Assembly: GCF_016745395.1 (NCBI RefSeq)
Contig: NZ_JAERVJ010000011.1
Location: 1-64,000 of the forward strand
Length of the DNA: 64,000 nucleotides
DNA from: Methylocystis sp. Sn-Cys
GTDB taxonomy: Bacteria > Pseudomonadota > Alphaproteobacteria > Rhizobiales > Beijerinckiaceae
Reading direction: 5' to 3'
Every line of letters starts with the position of its first letter. The first letter of the stretch is position 1. Made by a program: the position numbers and the translations under genes. This document shows positions 17,243-25,284 of this stretch, in pieces. The notes beneath the pieces are model-generated. The model had not been told where the DNA came from and searched no databases. It was given only the letters and a program-made list of their open reading frames with translations.

Positions 17243-20221
17243 CTATGCCGGAGGCGGCGCCTCTGACAACTCCCCAGCGCCGGTAGCGGGCCCAGAAAAC
17301 GGTCCGATGACAGACAGGAAAATCTCCCGCGTTCTCTTCTGAGAATCGGCGAGCAGCGCCTCGAGATGGGAGAGATTGGGCGAATCCCCGACCCGCAGCA
17401 GCAGTTCGGTCAGGCCGCGCGGCGCGTCCGTCGCCCGGAACGGGCCGTCAACGGCAAGGCGCAGCACTTGCGTGAGCCCCTGGTAAAGGCTCGCGGCGGC
17501 GCGAAGCGTCTCGGCCGCGCCAGCGTCGAGCAGGCCGGCGTCGCGCAGCTTGCGCAGCGCCAAAGGCGTCGTCGTGGAGAAAATCTCCGGATGCGCCGCG
17601 CCATGCAGAAGCATCAGATATTGGGCGATGAATTCGATGTCGATCAGCCCGCCCGCAACCTGCTTCACCTCCCAGGGGCTGTTCGAGCCCTTGGCCTGCT
17701 CGATGCGCTTGCGCATGGCGAGCACGTCGATTTTCAGCTTTTGCGGGTCGCGCGGCCGGGTCAGCGCGGCGCGGATCGCCGCCTCGACGCGAGCCGCGAA
17801 TGCCGCCGGCCCGGCGACGACGCGGGCGCGGGTCAGCGCCATATGCTCCCATGTCCAGGCCTCTTCCGCCTGGTAAGCCTCGAAGGATTTCAGGCTTACC
17901 GCGATCGGCCCCATATTGCCGGAGGGGCGGAGACGAAAATCCGTTTCGTAGAGCGTGCCTTCAGCGGTCGGCGCCGAAATCGCGGTGATGAGGCGCTGGG
18001 TGAGGCGGGCGTAATATTGCGCCGTCGAGAGCGAACGCTCGCCCCCGATAGACTCCGCGTGCGGATCGGCCTCGTAGAGCAGCATGAGGTCGAGATCGGA
18101 GGCGGCGGTCATTTCGCGCCCGCCGAGCTTGCCCATGGCGACGACCGCCGCCGCGCCGTTCTCTATGCGGCCATGCGCCTTTTCGAACTCCTTGCAAACC
18201 TCTTCGAAGAGGCTGGCAATCAGCGTCTCGGCAAGGCGCGTATAGGCGGCGCCGGCGTCCGCGACCGAGATCGAGCCGGTCAGCACGCGCACGCCGATGA
18301 GAAACTTCTGCTCCTGGCCGAAGATGCGGGCGCGGTCCAGCGCATCTTCATAGGAGCGCGCCTCGGCGAATTGCGCCGCAAGGCGCTCACGGAGATCGGC
18401 GTCGCTCGGCAGAGTGTGGAAGAACGCCGGCTCCATCAAAGCGTCGAGCACGCGAGGCCGCTTCGAGATGGTGGCGGAGAGCTTGGGCGCCGCGCCGGTG
18501 ATGGCGGCGAGCAGCGTGAGCAGGCGCGGCTGCGAGACGAGCAGCGAGAAAAGCTGCACGCCGGCGGGTAGCTTCTGGATAAGCTTGTCGAAAGCGAGAA
18601 AGGCCTGATCGGCATTTTCCGTCGCGGCGAGGGCTTCCAGCAATTTTGGCGTGAGTTCGGTCAGGCGTTCGCGCGCGACGGTCGAGCGCGTCGCGGCGTA
18701 GCGGCCAAAGTGCCAGCCACGAATAGTTGCGGTCACCATTTTGGGGTCTTTGTAGCCCATGCGCGCCAGCGTCTCGATCGTCTCGGGATCGTCGTCGTCG
18801 CCCGTGAAGACGAGATTGCCGCCGGTGGCGGAAAGCTCGGGCGCGCTTTCGAAGAGCCGCGCATAATGGCCCTGCACGATGTCGAGCCGCTTCATGAGCG
18901 CTTCGGCAAAGTCGTCATAGCCCGCAAATCCCATCATACGGGCGATATTCTCGACGCCTTCTTTCGTCTCGGGCAGCGTATGTTTCTGCTCGTCGGCGAC
19001 CATCTGAATGCGATGCTCGACGTCGCGCAGGAAGAGATAGGCTTCCCGCAAATCGTCGCGCGCCTGCGCTTCCACCCAGCCGCTTTCGACGAGCTGGTCG
19101 AGCATGGGCAGCGTCGCGCGGCCGCGCAATCTTTTGTCGCGTCCGCCGGTGATGAGCTGCTGCGTCTGCGTGAAGAATTCGATCTCGCGAATGCCGCCGC
19201 GCCCCAATTTGATATTGTGGCCGATGACGGCGATCTTGCCGTGGCCTTTATGCGCATGAATCTGCCGCTTGATCGAATGCACGTCGGCGATCGCCGCGAA
19301 GTCGAAATATTTGCGCCAGACGAAGGGCGACAGCTCCTGCAAAAACTGTTCGCCCGCGTAAATGTCACCGGCGACGGGCCGCGCCTTGATATAGGCCGCG
19401 CGCTCCCAATTCTGGCCCATGCTTTCGTAATAGGAGAGCGCCGCCTCCAGCGGAATGGCGATGGGCGTCGCGCCGGGGTCGGGACGCAGGCGCAAATCGG
19501 TGCGGAAGACATAGCCGTCGCTCGTGCGCTCGCTCATGATCTTCACGATGCGCTTGGTGAGCTTCACGAAGAGATCGACGTCTTCGGAAGGGTCGGTGAG
19601 GCGGGCGCGGGAACGGTCGAAAAAGACGATGAGGTCGATGTCGGAGGAGTAGTTCAGCTCATAGGCGCCGCCCTTGCCCATGCCGAGGAAAATCCACCCA
19701 GAGGCGCGTTCGGGATCGCGCTGGTCGGCGAGCTCGAGCTTGCCTGCGTGCTGGGCTTGGCGCAGCGTGAAACGAATGGCGGCGGAAAGCATGGCGTCGG
19801 CGATGCGGGTGAGGGCCTCCGTCGCCTGCAAAGTGTCCCAGGCTTTGGAGAGATCGGCGAGCGCGATGACGAGCGCCGCTTCCTGCTTGATGAGCCGCAA
19901 ACGGCGCATGATCTCGGCTTCGTCGTCCGTCTCCAGCGCGCGAGCCTCTCCGATAAGCCCGTCGACGCGCGTCTGCGGATCGGCCGCGAGCGCCGTCGTC
20001 AGACGCGCCGGGTCGCGCGCCGCAAGATCGGTGAGATAGGGTGAGGAGCCGAGGACGCCGAAGAGCAGGTCGCGCGCCTTGGGGTGTGCGGCGAGGAAGG
20101 ACGCGAGCGGGCCCTTATCTTTCTCCAACACGCGATCGAGCGCCTTTTGCGCTCTTTCGGCGTCGGCGGGGGAGATGATGATTTTCGCACGGGAGAGCAG
20201 GGCGTCGGCGTCGAGCGTCAA
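17243..20221 (-). CDS. glnE: Bifunctional glutamine synthetase adenylyltransferase / adenylyl-removing enzyme
   Basis: At 992 residues this is full-length GlnE, which attaches or removes AMP on the tyrosine of GlnA in response to PII and glutamine. Both nucleotidyltransferase domains are intact: the N-terminal removase has GMGKGGAYELNYSSDIDLI and the C-terminal transferase has AMGKLGGREMTAASDLDLM. The start is a TTG at 20221 preceded by AGAGGAC; the in-frame stop before it leaves no upstream alternative. Its target glnA (28337) and PII partner glnB (29845) also lie in this window. Confidence 0.94.
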   Translation of the reverse strand: MTLDADALLSRAKIIISPADAERAQKALDRVLEKDKGPLASFLAAHPKARDLLFGVLGSSPYLTDLAARDPARLTTALAADPQTRVDGLIGEARALETDDEAEIMRRLRLIKQEAALVIALADLSKAWDTLQATEALTRIADAMLSAAIRFTLRQAQHAGKLELADQRDPERASGWIFLGMGKGGAYELNYSSDIDLIVFFDRSRARLTDPSEDVDLFVKLTKRIVKIMSERTSDGYVFRTDLRLRPDPGATPIAIPLEAALSYYESMGQNWERAAYIKARPVAGDIYAGEQFLQELSPFVWRKYFDFAAIADVHSIKRQIHAHKGHGKIAVIGHNIKLGRGGIREIEFFTQTQQLITGGRDKRLRGRATLPMLDQLVESGWVEAQARDDLREAYLFLRDVEHRIQMVADEQKHTLPETKEGVENIARMMGFAGYDDFAEALMKRLDIVQGHYARLFESAPELSATGGNLVFTGDDDDPETIETLARMGYKDPKMVTATIRGWHFGRYAATRSTVARERLTELTPKLLEALAATENADQAFLAFDKLIQKLPAGVQLFSLLVSQPRLLTLLAAITGAAPKLSATISKRPRVLDALMEPAFFHTLPSDADLRERLAAQFAEARSYEDALDRARIFGQEQKFLIGVRVLTGSISVADAGAAYTRLAETLIASLFEEVCKEFEKAHGRIENGAAAVVAMGKLGGREMTAASDLDLMLLYEADPHAESIGGERSLSTAQYYARLTQRLITAISAPTAEGTLYETDFRLRPSGNMGPIAVSLKSFEAYQAEEAWTWEHMALTRARVVAGPAAFAARVEAAIRAALTRPRDPQKLKIDVLAMRKRIEQAKGSNSPWEVKQVAGGLIDIEFIAQYLMLLHGAAHPEIFSTTTPLALRKLRDAGLLDAGAAETLRAAASLYQGLTQVLRLAVDGPFRATDAPRGLTELLLRVGDSPNLSHLEALLADSQKRTREIFLSVIGPFSGPATGAGELSEAPPPA

Positions 20222-20308
20222 GGCTGTCCTCTAGTTTTTGTATCAGCGCGGCATCGCCATCCGCGCTAATCCCTCCTCTTAACACGCGAAAGCGGGGTCG
20301 GAACCCAC

Positions 20309-20364
20309 GGACCGCGAGCCTTCAGGCTCGCATATCGCAGAGCGAGCCTGAAGGCTCGCGGTCC
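20309..20364. repeat. Perfect inverted repeat, 22-base arms
   Basis: The arm GGACCGCGAGCCTTCAGG (then CTCG) is repeated perfectly in reverse after a 12-base loop. It lies upstream of the glnE start on the other side of its promoter. Nested palindromes (GAGCCTTCAGGCTC) make this a likely cruciform or mobile palindromic repeat. Confidence 0.8.
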
Positions 20365-20399
20365 AGGGCGCCCGGCGATCCGGCGATCGGCTGCTTATG

Positions 20400-20637
20400 A
20401 TCCCCAAACGCGGGGCTCTCCCCTTCTCCCGCTTGCGGGAGAAGGTGGCCCTCGCGTCAGCGAGGGTCGGATGAGGGCCCACTGTTTATCGTTCCCGCTC
20501 ATCCCCCAAGCCCCTCACCCACCCTCTCCCCGCGCTGTGCGCGGGGAGAGGGGCAGAGCGCGGCCGTCGCAAAGAATTTCGCCCCCTAATTTATCCCCAC
20601 CCTCAAAAACCGCCTTATCCTTCCCCCGCCTCGTCAA
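20400..20637. other. Gene-free, hairpin-rich leader of the large dispersed repeat
   Basis: There is no credible gene. Hairpins include CTTCTCCCGCTTGCGGGAGAAG near 20423 and a CTCTCCCCGCG/CGCGGGGAGAG hairpin near 20524. From about 20497 onward the sequence is related to the reverse complement of 51481-51618, with many substitutions, in contrast to the nearly invariant core that follows. It could hold the promoter of the candidate RNA, although no clear -35/-10 pair stands out. Confidence 0.5.
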
Positions 20638-21094
20638 CTTGCAGGGGCGTCGTCAGGGTCGGCGGCGTCGGCGGGGTCGGTTAAGCGCGGGACGCGACCC
20701 TCGTTCCGTGCGGGACTCCGGCGCCGCCCGCCGGGTCTCTCCTTCGTGGGGAGATTGCGTGGAGAAATCCACGCAAAGGCTGGGCATAGTTTTCGCGCCC
20801 GCGACACGCGGCCCGAGTACCGAAAGGGAAAGCGCCGGCGGGCCGGAGGCGGCGCATGTCGAGGCCCTTGCGACGCGCTCGGGAGGTTCAAACCTCCCGG
20901 GAAAGAAGCAGGCGCCGTCTGGCGGCTGCGCCGGACGGAGGAACCGCCACGAGATGGCGCTACTTCGGCCCGGAAAGGTGCGCGCGAATAAAGACCGCAG
21001 CCGGGACGCTCTGGCCCCGATGCGCTTATTTTTCACGCTACCGGCCGAACGGGGCCGGGGCGTCCCGGCTTCCTGTATCGCCTCGCGTCGGAAA
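20638..21094 (+). ncRNA. Candidate structured non-coding RNA, copy 1
   Basis: This 457-base block recurs in reverse orientation at 51024-51480 with only three substitutions. Several hairpins can be drawn on the plus strand: 20714-20737 with one bulged base; 20755-20776, nine perfect pairs closed by a GAAA loop; 20880-20899; 20915-20938 with a GCUG loop and one U-G pair; and a long stem 21001-21019 with 21050-21068 containing two U-G pairs. In copy 2 two of the three changes fall in this stem and turn C-G into U-G pairs. On the opposite strand these would be A-C mismatches. A long open frame crosses it, but the substitutions change an amino acid and the product is Arg-rich and unlike any family I know. 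Promoter and ends are not defined. Confidence 0.55.
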
Positions 21095-21123
21095 TCGGCG
21101 GCGGGATTTGTGGCGCTGCATTG

Positions 21124-21241
21124 CCCCCTCCCCAACCCTCCCCCGCTTCGCGGGAGAGGGGGTAGATTGTGGCCTTCATTGAGAATGCTGATCGCGAGTG
21201 TCCCCTCTCCCGCTTTAGCGGGGGAGGGACAGGGAGGGGGC
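21124..21241. repeat. Intergenic palindromic repeat, family R4, attached to candidate RNA copy 1
   Basis: It has the same outline as 8633-8748, with outer arms of C-rich and G-rich runs and internal hairpins such as CCCGCTTCGCGGG. It lies 29 bases after the RNA core. The equivalent position after copy 2 holds its near-identical inverted partner at 50879-50997, so RNA block and repeat were duplicated together or are functionally joined. Confidence 0.85.
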
Positions 21242-21344
21242 GTTTCAGTGATGTGAAGGAAGGATGCACGTGGTCACACCCGCCAGCGCCCCACACGCAA
21301 TTTGCGATAAGGTTGCGCTCGAGATTTTTGTTTAGGACGCCCCA

Positions 21345-22193
21345 ATGTCGAAAAAGAATATCGCCGCCCATCTTTCCCGCATCGCCGACGCGCTCGAGCG
21401 CCTCGCGCCGCCCGCGCCATCGGCGCCGGATTTCTCGGCCGCCGAAGCCTTTGTCTGGCGCGCGGCGGGCTCGGTCTTCCATCCGGTGGAGCGGATCAAC
21501 CGCGTGAGCCTTGGCCTGCTCGAGGGGATCAACCTTCAGCGCGATATTCTCTTTTCCAACACCGCGCGTTTCGCCCAGGGCCTGCCCGCCAATAACGCGC
21601 TGCTCTGGGGCGCGCGCGGCATGGGCAAATCCTCGCTCGTCAAGGCCGTGCATGGCGCGCTGGCGGGGGAGGGGCGGCTCAAGCTCGTCGAAATCCATCG
21701 CGAGGACATCGAGGCTCTGCCCGATCTGCTCGGCGCCCTCGCCGGCGCGCCCTACCAGTTCATCGTCTTTTGCGACGATCTCTCCTTCGACGGGCCGGAG
21801 ACGAGCTACAAGGCGCTCAAAAGCGCGCTGGAGGGCGGCGTCGAAGGGCGCCCTGGCAATGTCCTCTTCTACGCGACGTCGAACCGGCGCCATCTCATGC
21901 CGCGCGACATGATGGAAAATGAAAGCGCCAACGCCATCCACGGCAAGGAGGCGGTGGAGGAGAAGGTCTCGCTCTCCGACCGTTTCGGTCTTTGGATCGG
22001 TTTCCACAACTGCAATCAGGATGATTACCTCGCGATGGTCTTCGGCTACGCCCGCCATTATGGGCTGGAGGCGCCGGAGGCCGATATACGCGCGCAGGCG
22101 CTGGAATGGGCGATGACTCGCGGCGCGCGCTCGGGCCGCGTGGCGTGGCAATTCGTGACCGACCTTGCCGGGCGGTTGGGGAAGACGCTGTAG
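21345..22193 (+). CDS. DUF815 family AAA-type ATPase
   Basis: The 282-residue protein has a Walker A motif in LLWGARGMGKSSLVKAVH, a Walker B-like strand FIVFCDDLSF, and the sensor segment VLFYATSNRRHLMPRDM, all typical of DUF815 proteins related to AAA ATPases. The role of the family is not established. The segment between the candidate RNA region and this gene is about 100 bases long. It is directly followed by a small membrane protein gene with no gap. Confidence 0.88.
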   Translation: MSKKNIAAHLSRIADALERLAPPAPSAPDFSAAEAFVWRAAGSVFHPVERINRVSLGLLEGINLQRDILFSNTARFAQGLPANNALLWGARGMGKSSLVKAVHGALAGEGRLKLVEIHREDIEALPDLLGALAGAPYQFIVFCDDLSFDGPETSYKALKSALEGGVEGRPGNVLFYATSNRRHLMPRDMMENESANAIHGKEAVEEKVSLSDRFGLWIGFHNCNQDDYLAMVFGYARHYGLEAPEADIRAQALEWAMTRGARSGRVAWQFVTDLAGRLGKTL

Positions 22194-22523
22194 ATGAGAC
22201 GGACGGCTCTCCTCATCGCCGCGCTGGCGATCGCTCTGCTCCTGCTTTGGCTGTTTGCGCCGAGGCCGGAGGAGGAGGCGGGCCGGCGCATCGAGGGCCG
22301 CGCCAAAATCGAACTGATTGAAGCCTGCAATCAGGCGGCCGCCGATACCGGGCGCGCCATTCGCTTCACCACTGCCGATGTCGTCGCGCCCGCTAAGGAA
22401 GCGGTCGAGACGGCGAGCGGCGTGGCGCTGCTCGCCGCGATCCTGCAAGCGCGCCGCGCGGGCCAGCTCTGCGCCTGGGACGGGATCGACCCGGCGACGA
22501 TCACGGCGGAGGCATCGAGATGA
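22194..22523 (+). CDS. Small membrane-anchored hypothetical protein
   Basis: The 109-residue product has one strong hydrophobic helix at residues 4-21 followed by a charged stretch (PRPEEEAGRRIEGR) and a soluble tail with two cysteines. It could be an N-terminally anchored periplasmic protein. The ATG immediately follows the stop of the DUF815 gene, so the two are probably translated as a unit. I recognise no family. Confidence 0.65.
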   Translation: MRRTALLIAALAIALLLLWLFAPRPEEEAGRRIEGRAKIELIEACNQAAADTGRAIRFTTADVVAPAKEAVETASGVALLAAILQARRAGQLCAWDGIDPATITAEASR

Positions 22524-22547
22524 AATCCGGCGCGCCGACACAGCGTC

Positions 22548-22664
22548 CGAGGCGGTCTCGCTTGCTCCTCAGGAAGACGCCTAAGTGTTTGGCGCAGATG
22601 CAAAATCCCCTCATGCGGAGGAGCCTGCGCAGCAGGCGTCTCGGAGCACGAGGGGCGTCGCAAC
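22548..22664. repeat. Intergenic repeat, family R5
   Basis: The stretch with GCTCCTCAGGA, CCTAAGTGTTTGGCG, and GGAGCCTGCGCAGCAGGCGT is about 105 bases long and matches 52200-52306 with scattered changes. Short inverted repeats (CCTGCGCAGCAGG, GTCTCGGAGCACGAGG) lie inside. It falls between convergent genes. Confidence 0.75.
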
Positions 22665-22687
22665 GCCGCTTTGTCAGCAGAACCGCC

Positions 22688-23149
22688 TCAGGGCGCCGGA
22701 TGCGAGTGGCCTTCGCCCTCCTTGGGCTCGGGGATCAGCGAGCCTTTGCCGTCCGGCAGGGCGGCGGGCAGCAGCTCGAAATTCAGCAGCACGACCGGCG
22801 TCTTGCCGACATTCGACGACTCATGGGTCTGGGCGCCGGTCTCGGTGAAGCAGTCGCCTGCTTTGTAGACGGTGGTCTTGCCGCCGATGGCGTAGGCCAT
22901 TTCGCCAGAGACCATGCAGCGGATGCCCGGCCCGACATGGTGGTGGGCGTGCATATAGCCGGTTTCGTCCATGGTGACCTGCGTCACGCGGATTTTGTAT
23001 TTGCCGGTGAGCTCGGAGAGATGGCCGAGGTCGGCGAGCTCCGCCAGAGCCTTGGCGTGGAAGCCCTTGAGATCGACGCCATCGGCGCGAGCGGCGCCGG
23101 CGAAGGAGAGGCAGAAGAGGGCGAGGCAGGCTGCAAGCTTATTCGACAT
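22688..23149 (-). CDS. Exported cupin-domain protein
   Basis: The 153-residue product starts at the ATG at 23149, where a signal peptide begins (MSNKLAACLALFCLSFAGAARA). The cupin core shows the metal-ligand pattern HAHHHVGPGIRCMVSGEM and later KAGDCFTETGAQTHES, so a metal centre is likely. The C-terminus is His-rich (EGHSHPAP). The protein is periplasmic; the substrate is unknown. It is monocistronic on the minus strand and faces the chorismate mutase operon. Confidence 0.8.
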   Translation of the reverse strand: MSNKLAACLALFCLSFAGAARADGVDLKGFHAKALAELADLGHLSELTGKYKIRVTQVTMDETGYMHAHHHVGPGIRCMVSGEMAYAIGGKTTVYKAGDCFTETGAQTHESSNVGKTPVVLLNFELLPAALPDGKGSLIPEPKEGEGHSHPAP

Positions 23150-23289
23150 GGCGCTTCCTTTATTTCTGGCCCGCCAGTCTATCGGAGCCCGGGCGCCCAG
23201 CAAGCGACCTTGTCGCTTTGCGCCGGCGCCAGGGGAGGCCCGCGCCGCCCCCCTTCACTCTCGCGGCCTGCTGGCCTAAGAGAAGCGCC

Positions 23290-24168
23290 ATGCGCGACAC
23301 GCCCGAGCTCACCTCCGCCGCCGACATGCTTGCCGATTTGCGCGGCGAGATCGACCGCATCGATCTCGATATGCATCGGCTGCTGATGGCGCGCGGCGAG
23401 ATCATCGACCGACTGATCGCTGCCAAGCGCGCTCAGGGCGGCGGCTGCGCCTTCCGGCCGGATCGCGAGGCGCAGATGATGCGCGCGCTGGTCGAGCGTC
23501 ACCATGGCCTGCTGCCGCTCGACGCGGTCGAGGGTATCTGGCGCGTCATCGTCTCGACCTTCACTTATGTGCAGGCGAATTATTCCGTGCATGCCGACGA
23601 CTCGGGCGGCGACGCGCAGATGCGCGACAGCGCTCGCTTTCACTTCGGCTTCACCGTGCCTTATGTGGCCCATCACGGCGCTCGCGCGGTGATCGACGCG
23701 GTTGCGGCCTCGCGCGGCGATCTCGGCATGTTGCGCGCAGCCGGCGCCCTGGAGGAGGGCGCCTGGTGGATGCGGCTCATCGGCGAGCGCGCGCCCAAGA
23801 TCATCGCGCGGCTGCCTTTCGTCGAACGCCCCGATCATCCGGCGGGTCTGCCCGTCTTCATCGTGGCGCGGCTCGCCGCGGACGCCGCGTCGCGCGACAT
23901 TCTTCTGCACGCAATCAATTTGCCGCATTGGACGCACGCCATCCCCGCCGTCGTCTCGGCGCTAGAGGGCGAAATCCTCGCCAGCGCGCCCCATGCCGGC
24001 GGCCTGTCGCTCATGGTGGCCGCCCCGGGCCGCGTCGAGGCCGCGCGCTTTGCGCAGGAGTTGGCGGGGGCGGGCGTGGCCGACGCCGTCGTGGAGCCCA
24101 TCGGCAGCCACGCCGAAAGATACGAACTCAGCGAAGCGCGCAGCGGCGTCTTTGCGCCCAGGAGCTAA
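23290..24168 (+). CDS. AroQ-type chorismate mutase with C-terminal extension
   Basis: The 292-residue protein begins, after a short leader, with an AroQ helix pattern: LRGEIDRIDLDMHRLLMARG then IIDRLIAAKR and FRPDREAQMMRALVERH. Chorismate mutase turns chorismate into prephenate for phenylalanine and tyrosine. The remaining 190 residues resemble the region after the mutase domain in bifunctional PheA-like proteins but no clear prephenate dehydratase catalytic TRF-type motif is visible, so I do not call it PheA. It is three bases from hisC and belongs to an aromatic amino-acid operon with the dehydrogenase downstream. Confidence 0.82.
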   Translation: MRDTPELTSAADMLADLRGEIDRIDLDMHRLLMARGEIIDRLIAAKRAQGGGCAFRPDREAQMMRALVERHHGLLPLDAVEGIWRVIVSTFTYVQANYSVHADDSGGDAQMRDSARFHFGFTVPYVAHHGARAVIDAVAASRGDLGMLRAAGALEEGAWWMRLIGERAPKIIARLPFVERPDHPAGLPVFIVARLAADAASRDILLHAINLPHWTHAIPAVVSALEGEILASAPHAGGLSLMVAAPGRVEAARFAQELAGAGVADAVVEPIGSHAERYELSEARSGVFAPRS

Positions 24169-24171
24169 GCC

Positions 24172-25284
24172 ATGACGCGTCCCATCCCTCGCCCCGGCGT
24201 CCTCGATATCGACGCCTATGTGCCCGGCAAGGCCGGCGCGCCCGGCGCAGGCCGCGTTTTCAAGCTCTCGGCCAATGAAACGCCGCTCGGCCCGTCGCCG
24301 GCGGCCGTGCAGGCGCTGCGCGACATGGCGCATCAGATCGCCATCTATCCGGAAGGCTCGTCGGCGGCGCTGCGCGAGGCGGTCGGCGCCCGCTATGGGC
24401 TCGATCCTGCGCGCATCATCATGGGGGCGGGCTCCGACAATATTCTTGAGCTGCTGGCGCTCGCCTATATCGGGCCGGGCGACGAGGGCCTCTACAGCCA
24501 ATATGGCTTCCTGGAATATAAAATCGTGACGCTCGCCGCCGGCGGCGTCCCCGTCGTCGCGCCCGAGACCGATTACACGGCGAATGTCGACGCCATATTG
24601 GAGCGCGTGACCCAGAAGACGAAGATTGTCTTCCTGGCCAACCCGAACAATCCCACCGGCAGCTATCTTCCGGCCGCGGAGGTCGAGCGGCTCGCCAAGG
24701 GCCTGCCGGCGCGCACGCTTCTCGTGCTCGACGCGGCCTACGCCGAATATGTGACTCGCGCCGATTACGAAGCGGGGATCGCGCTCGTCGACGCCCATGA
24801 GAATGTCGTCATGACGCGCACTTTCTCGAAGATCTATGGTCTGGCGGGCGTGCGGCTCGGCTGGGGCTATGGGCCGGCGCATGTGATCGATTCGCTCAAT
24901 CGCATCCGTTCGCCGTTCAACGTGTCGAGCGCGGCCTCGATCGCGGGCGTCGCCGCGGTGCAGGACACGGCGCATGTCGCGGCGGCCGTTGCGCACAACC
25001 AGAAATGGCTGCCCTGGCTTACGCGGGAAATTTCGAGCCTCGGGCTCGAGGTTTTGCCGAGCGTCGGCAATTTCATCGCCATCCGTTTCCCGCAAACGCC
25101 GGGCCGCACGGCCGCCGACGCCGATCGGTTCCTGACAGCGCGGGGCCTCGTGCTGCGCGCCATCGGCGCCTATGGCATGGGCGAATTTCTGCGCCTGACC
25201 ATCGGCTCGCAGGAGGCCAATGAAGCGGTGGTCGCCGCGCTCGGCGATTTCATGTCGGACAGGAAAGCGGCGGCCAATGGCTGA
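24172..25284 (+). CDS. hisC: Histidinol-phosphate / aromatic-type aminotransferase
   Basis: The 370-residue PLP enzyme has the class I/II aminotransferase pattern: KLSANETPLGPSP, MGAGSDNILELLALAY, LANPNNPTGSYLP, LVLDAAYAEYV and the PLP lysine in TRTFSKIYGLAGVRLGWGYG. By sequence it is HisC-like, yet its place between chorismate mutase and prephenate dehydrogenase suggests it may also or mainly act on prephenate or aromatic keto acids. It overlaps the next gene by eight bases. Confidence 0.85.
   Translation: MTRPIPRPGVLDIDAYVPGKAGAPGAGRVFKLSANETPLGPSPAAVQALRDMAHQIAIYPEGSSAALREAVGARYGLDPARIIMGAGSDNILELLALAYIGPGDEGLYSQYGFLEYKIVTLAAGGVPVVAPETDYTANVDAILERVTQKTKIVFLANPNNPTGSYLPAAEVERLAKGLPARTLLVLDAAYAEYVTRADYEAGIALVDAHENVVMTRTFSKIYGLAGVRLGWGYGPAHVIDSLNRIRSPFNVSSAASIAGVAAVQDTAHVAAAVAHNQKWLPWLTREISSLGLEVLPSVGNFIAIRFPQTPGRTAADADRFLTARGLVLRAIGAYGMGEFLRLTIGSQEANEAVVAALGDFMSDRKAAANG

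Noticed and set aside
20811-20832. GAGTACCGAAAGGGAAAG resembles a conserved segment of 23S rRNA
   Set aside because: The likeness is limited to about 18 bases and there is no further rRNA similarity before or after; a short hairpin CCGAAAGG explains it.
20880-20899. GGTTCAAACC resembles a tRNA T-arm
   Set aside because: The loop has six, not seven bases in the best fold, and no acceptor stem, D-arm or anticodon arm can be drawn around it.
20471-21256. Long open frame (261 codons) across candidate RNA copy 1, with a partner frame (50937-51638) across copy 2
   Set aside because: The predicted product is Arg- and Pro-rich with no family resemblance, the frame extends into repeat R4, and the differences between copies change an amino acid instead of being silent. 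Open frames are common by chance in such GC-rich DNA.
23290-24168. Bifunctional chorismate mutase-prephenate dehydratase (PheA)
   Set aside because: The mutase part is clear, but no TRF-type dehydratase motif or ESRP regulatory motif of PheA is visible in the extension.
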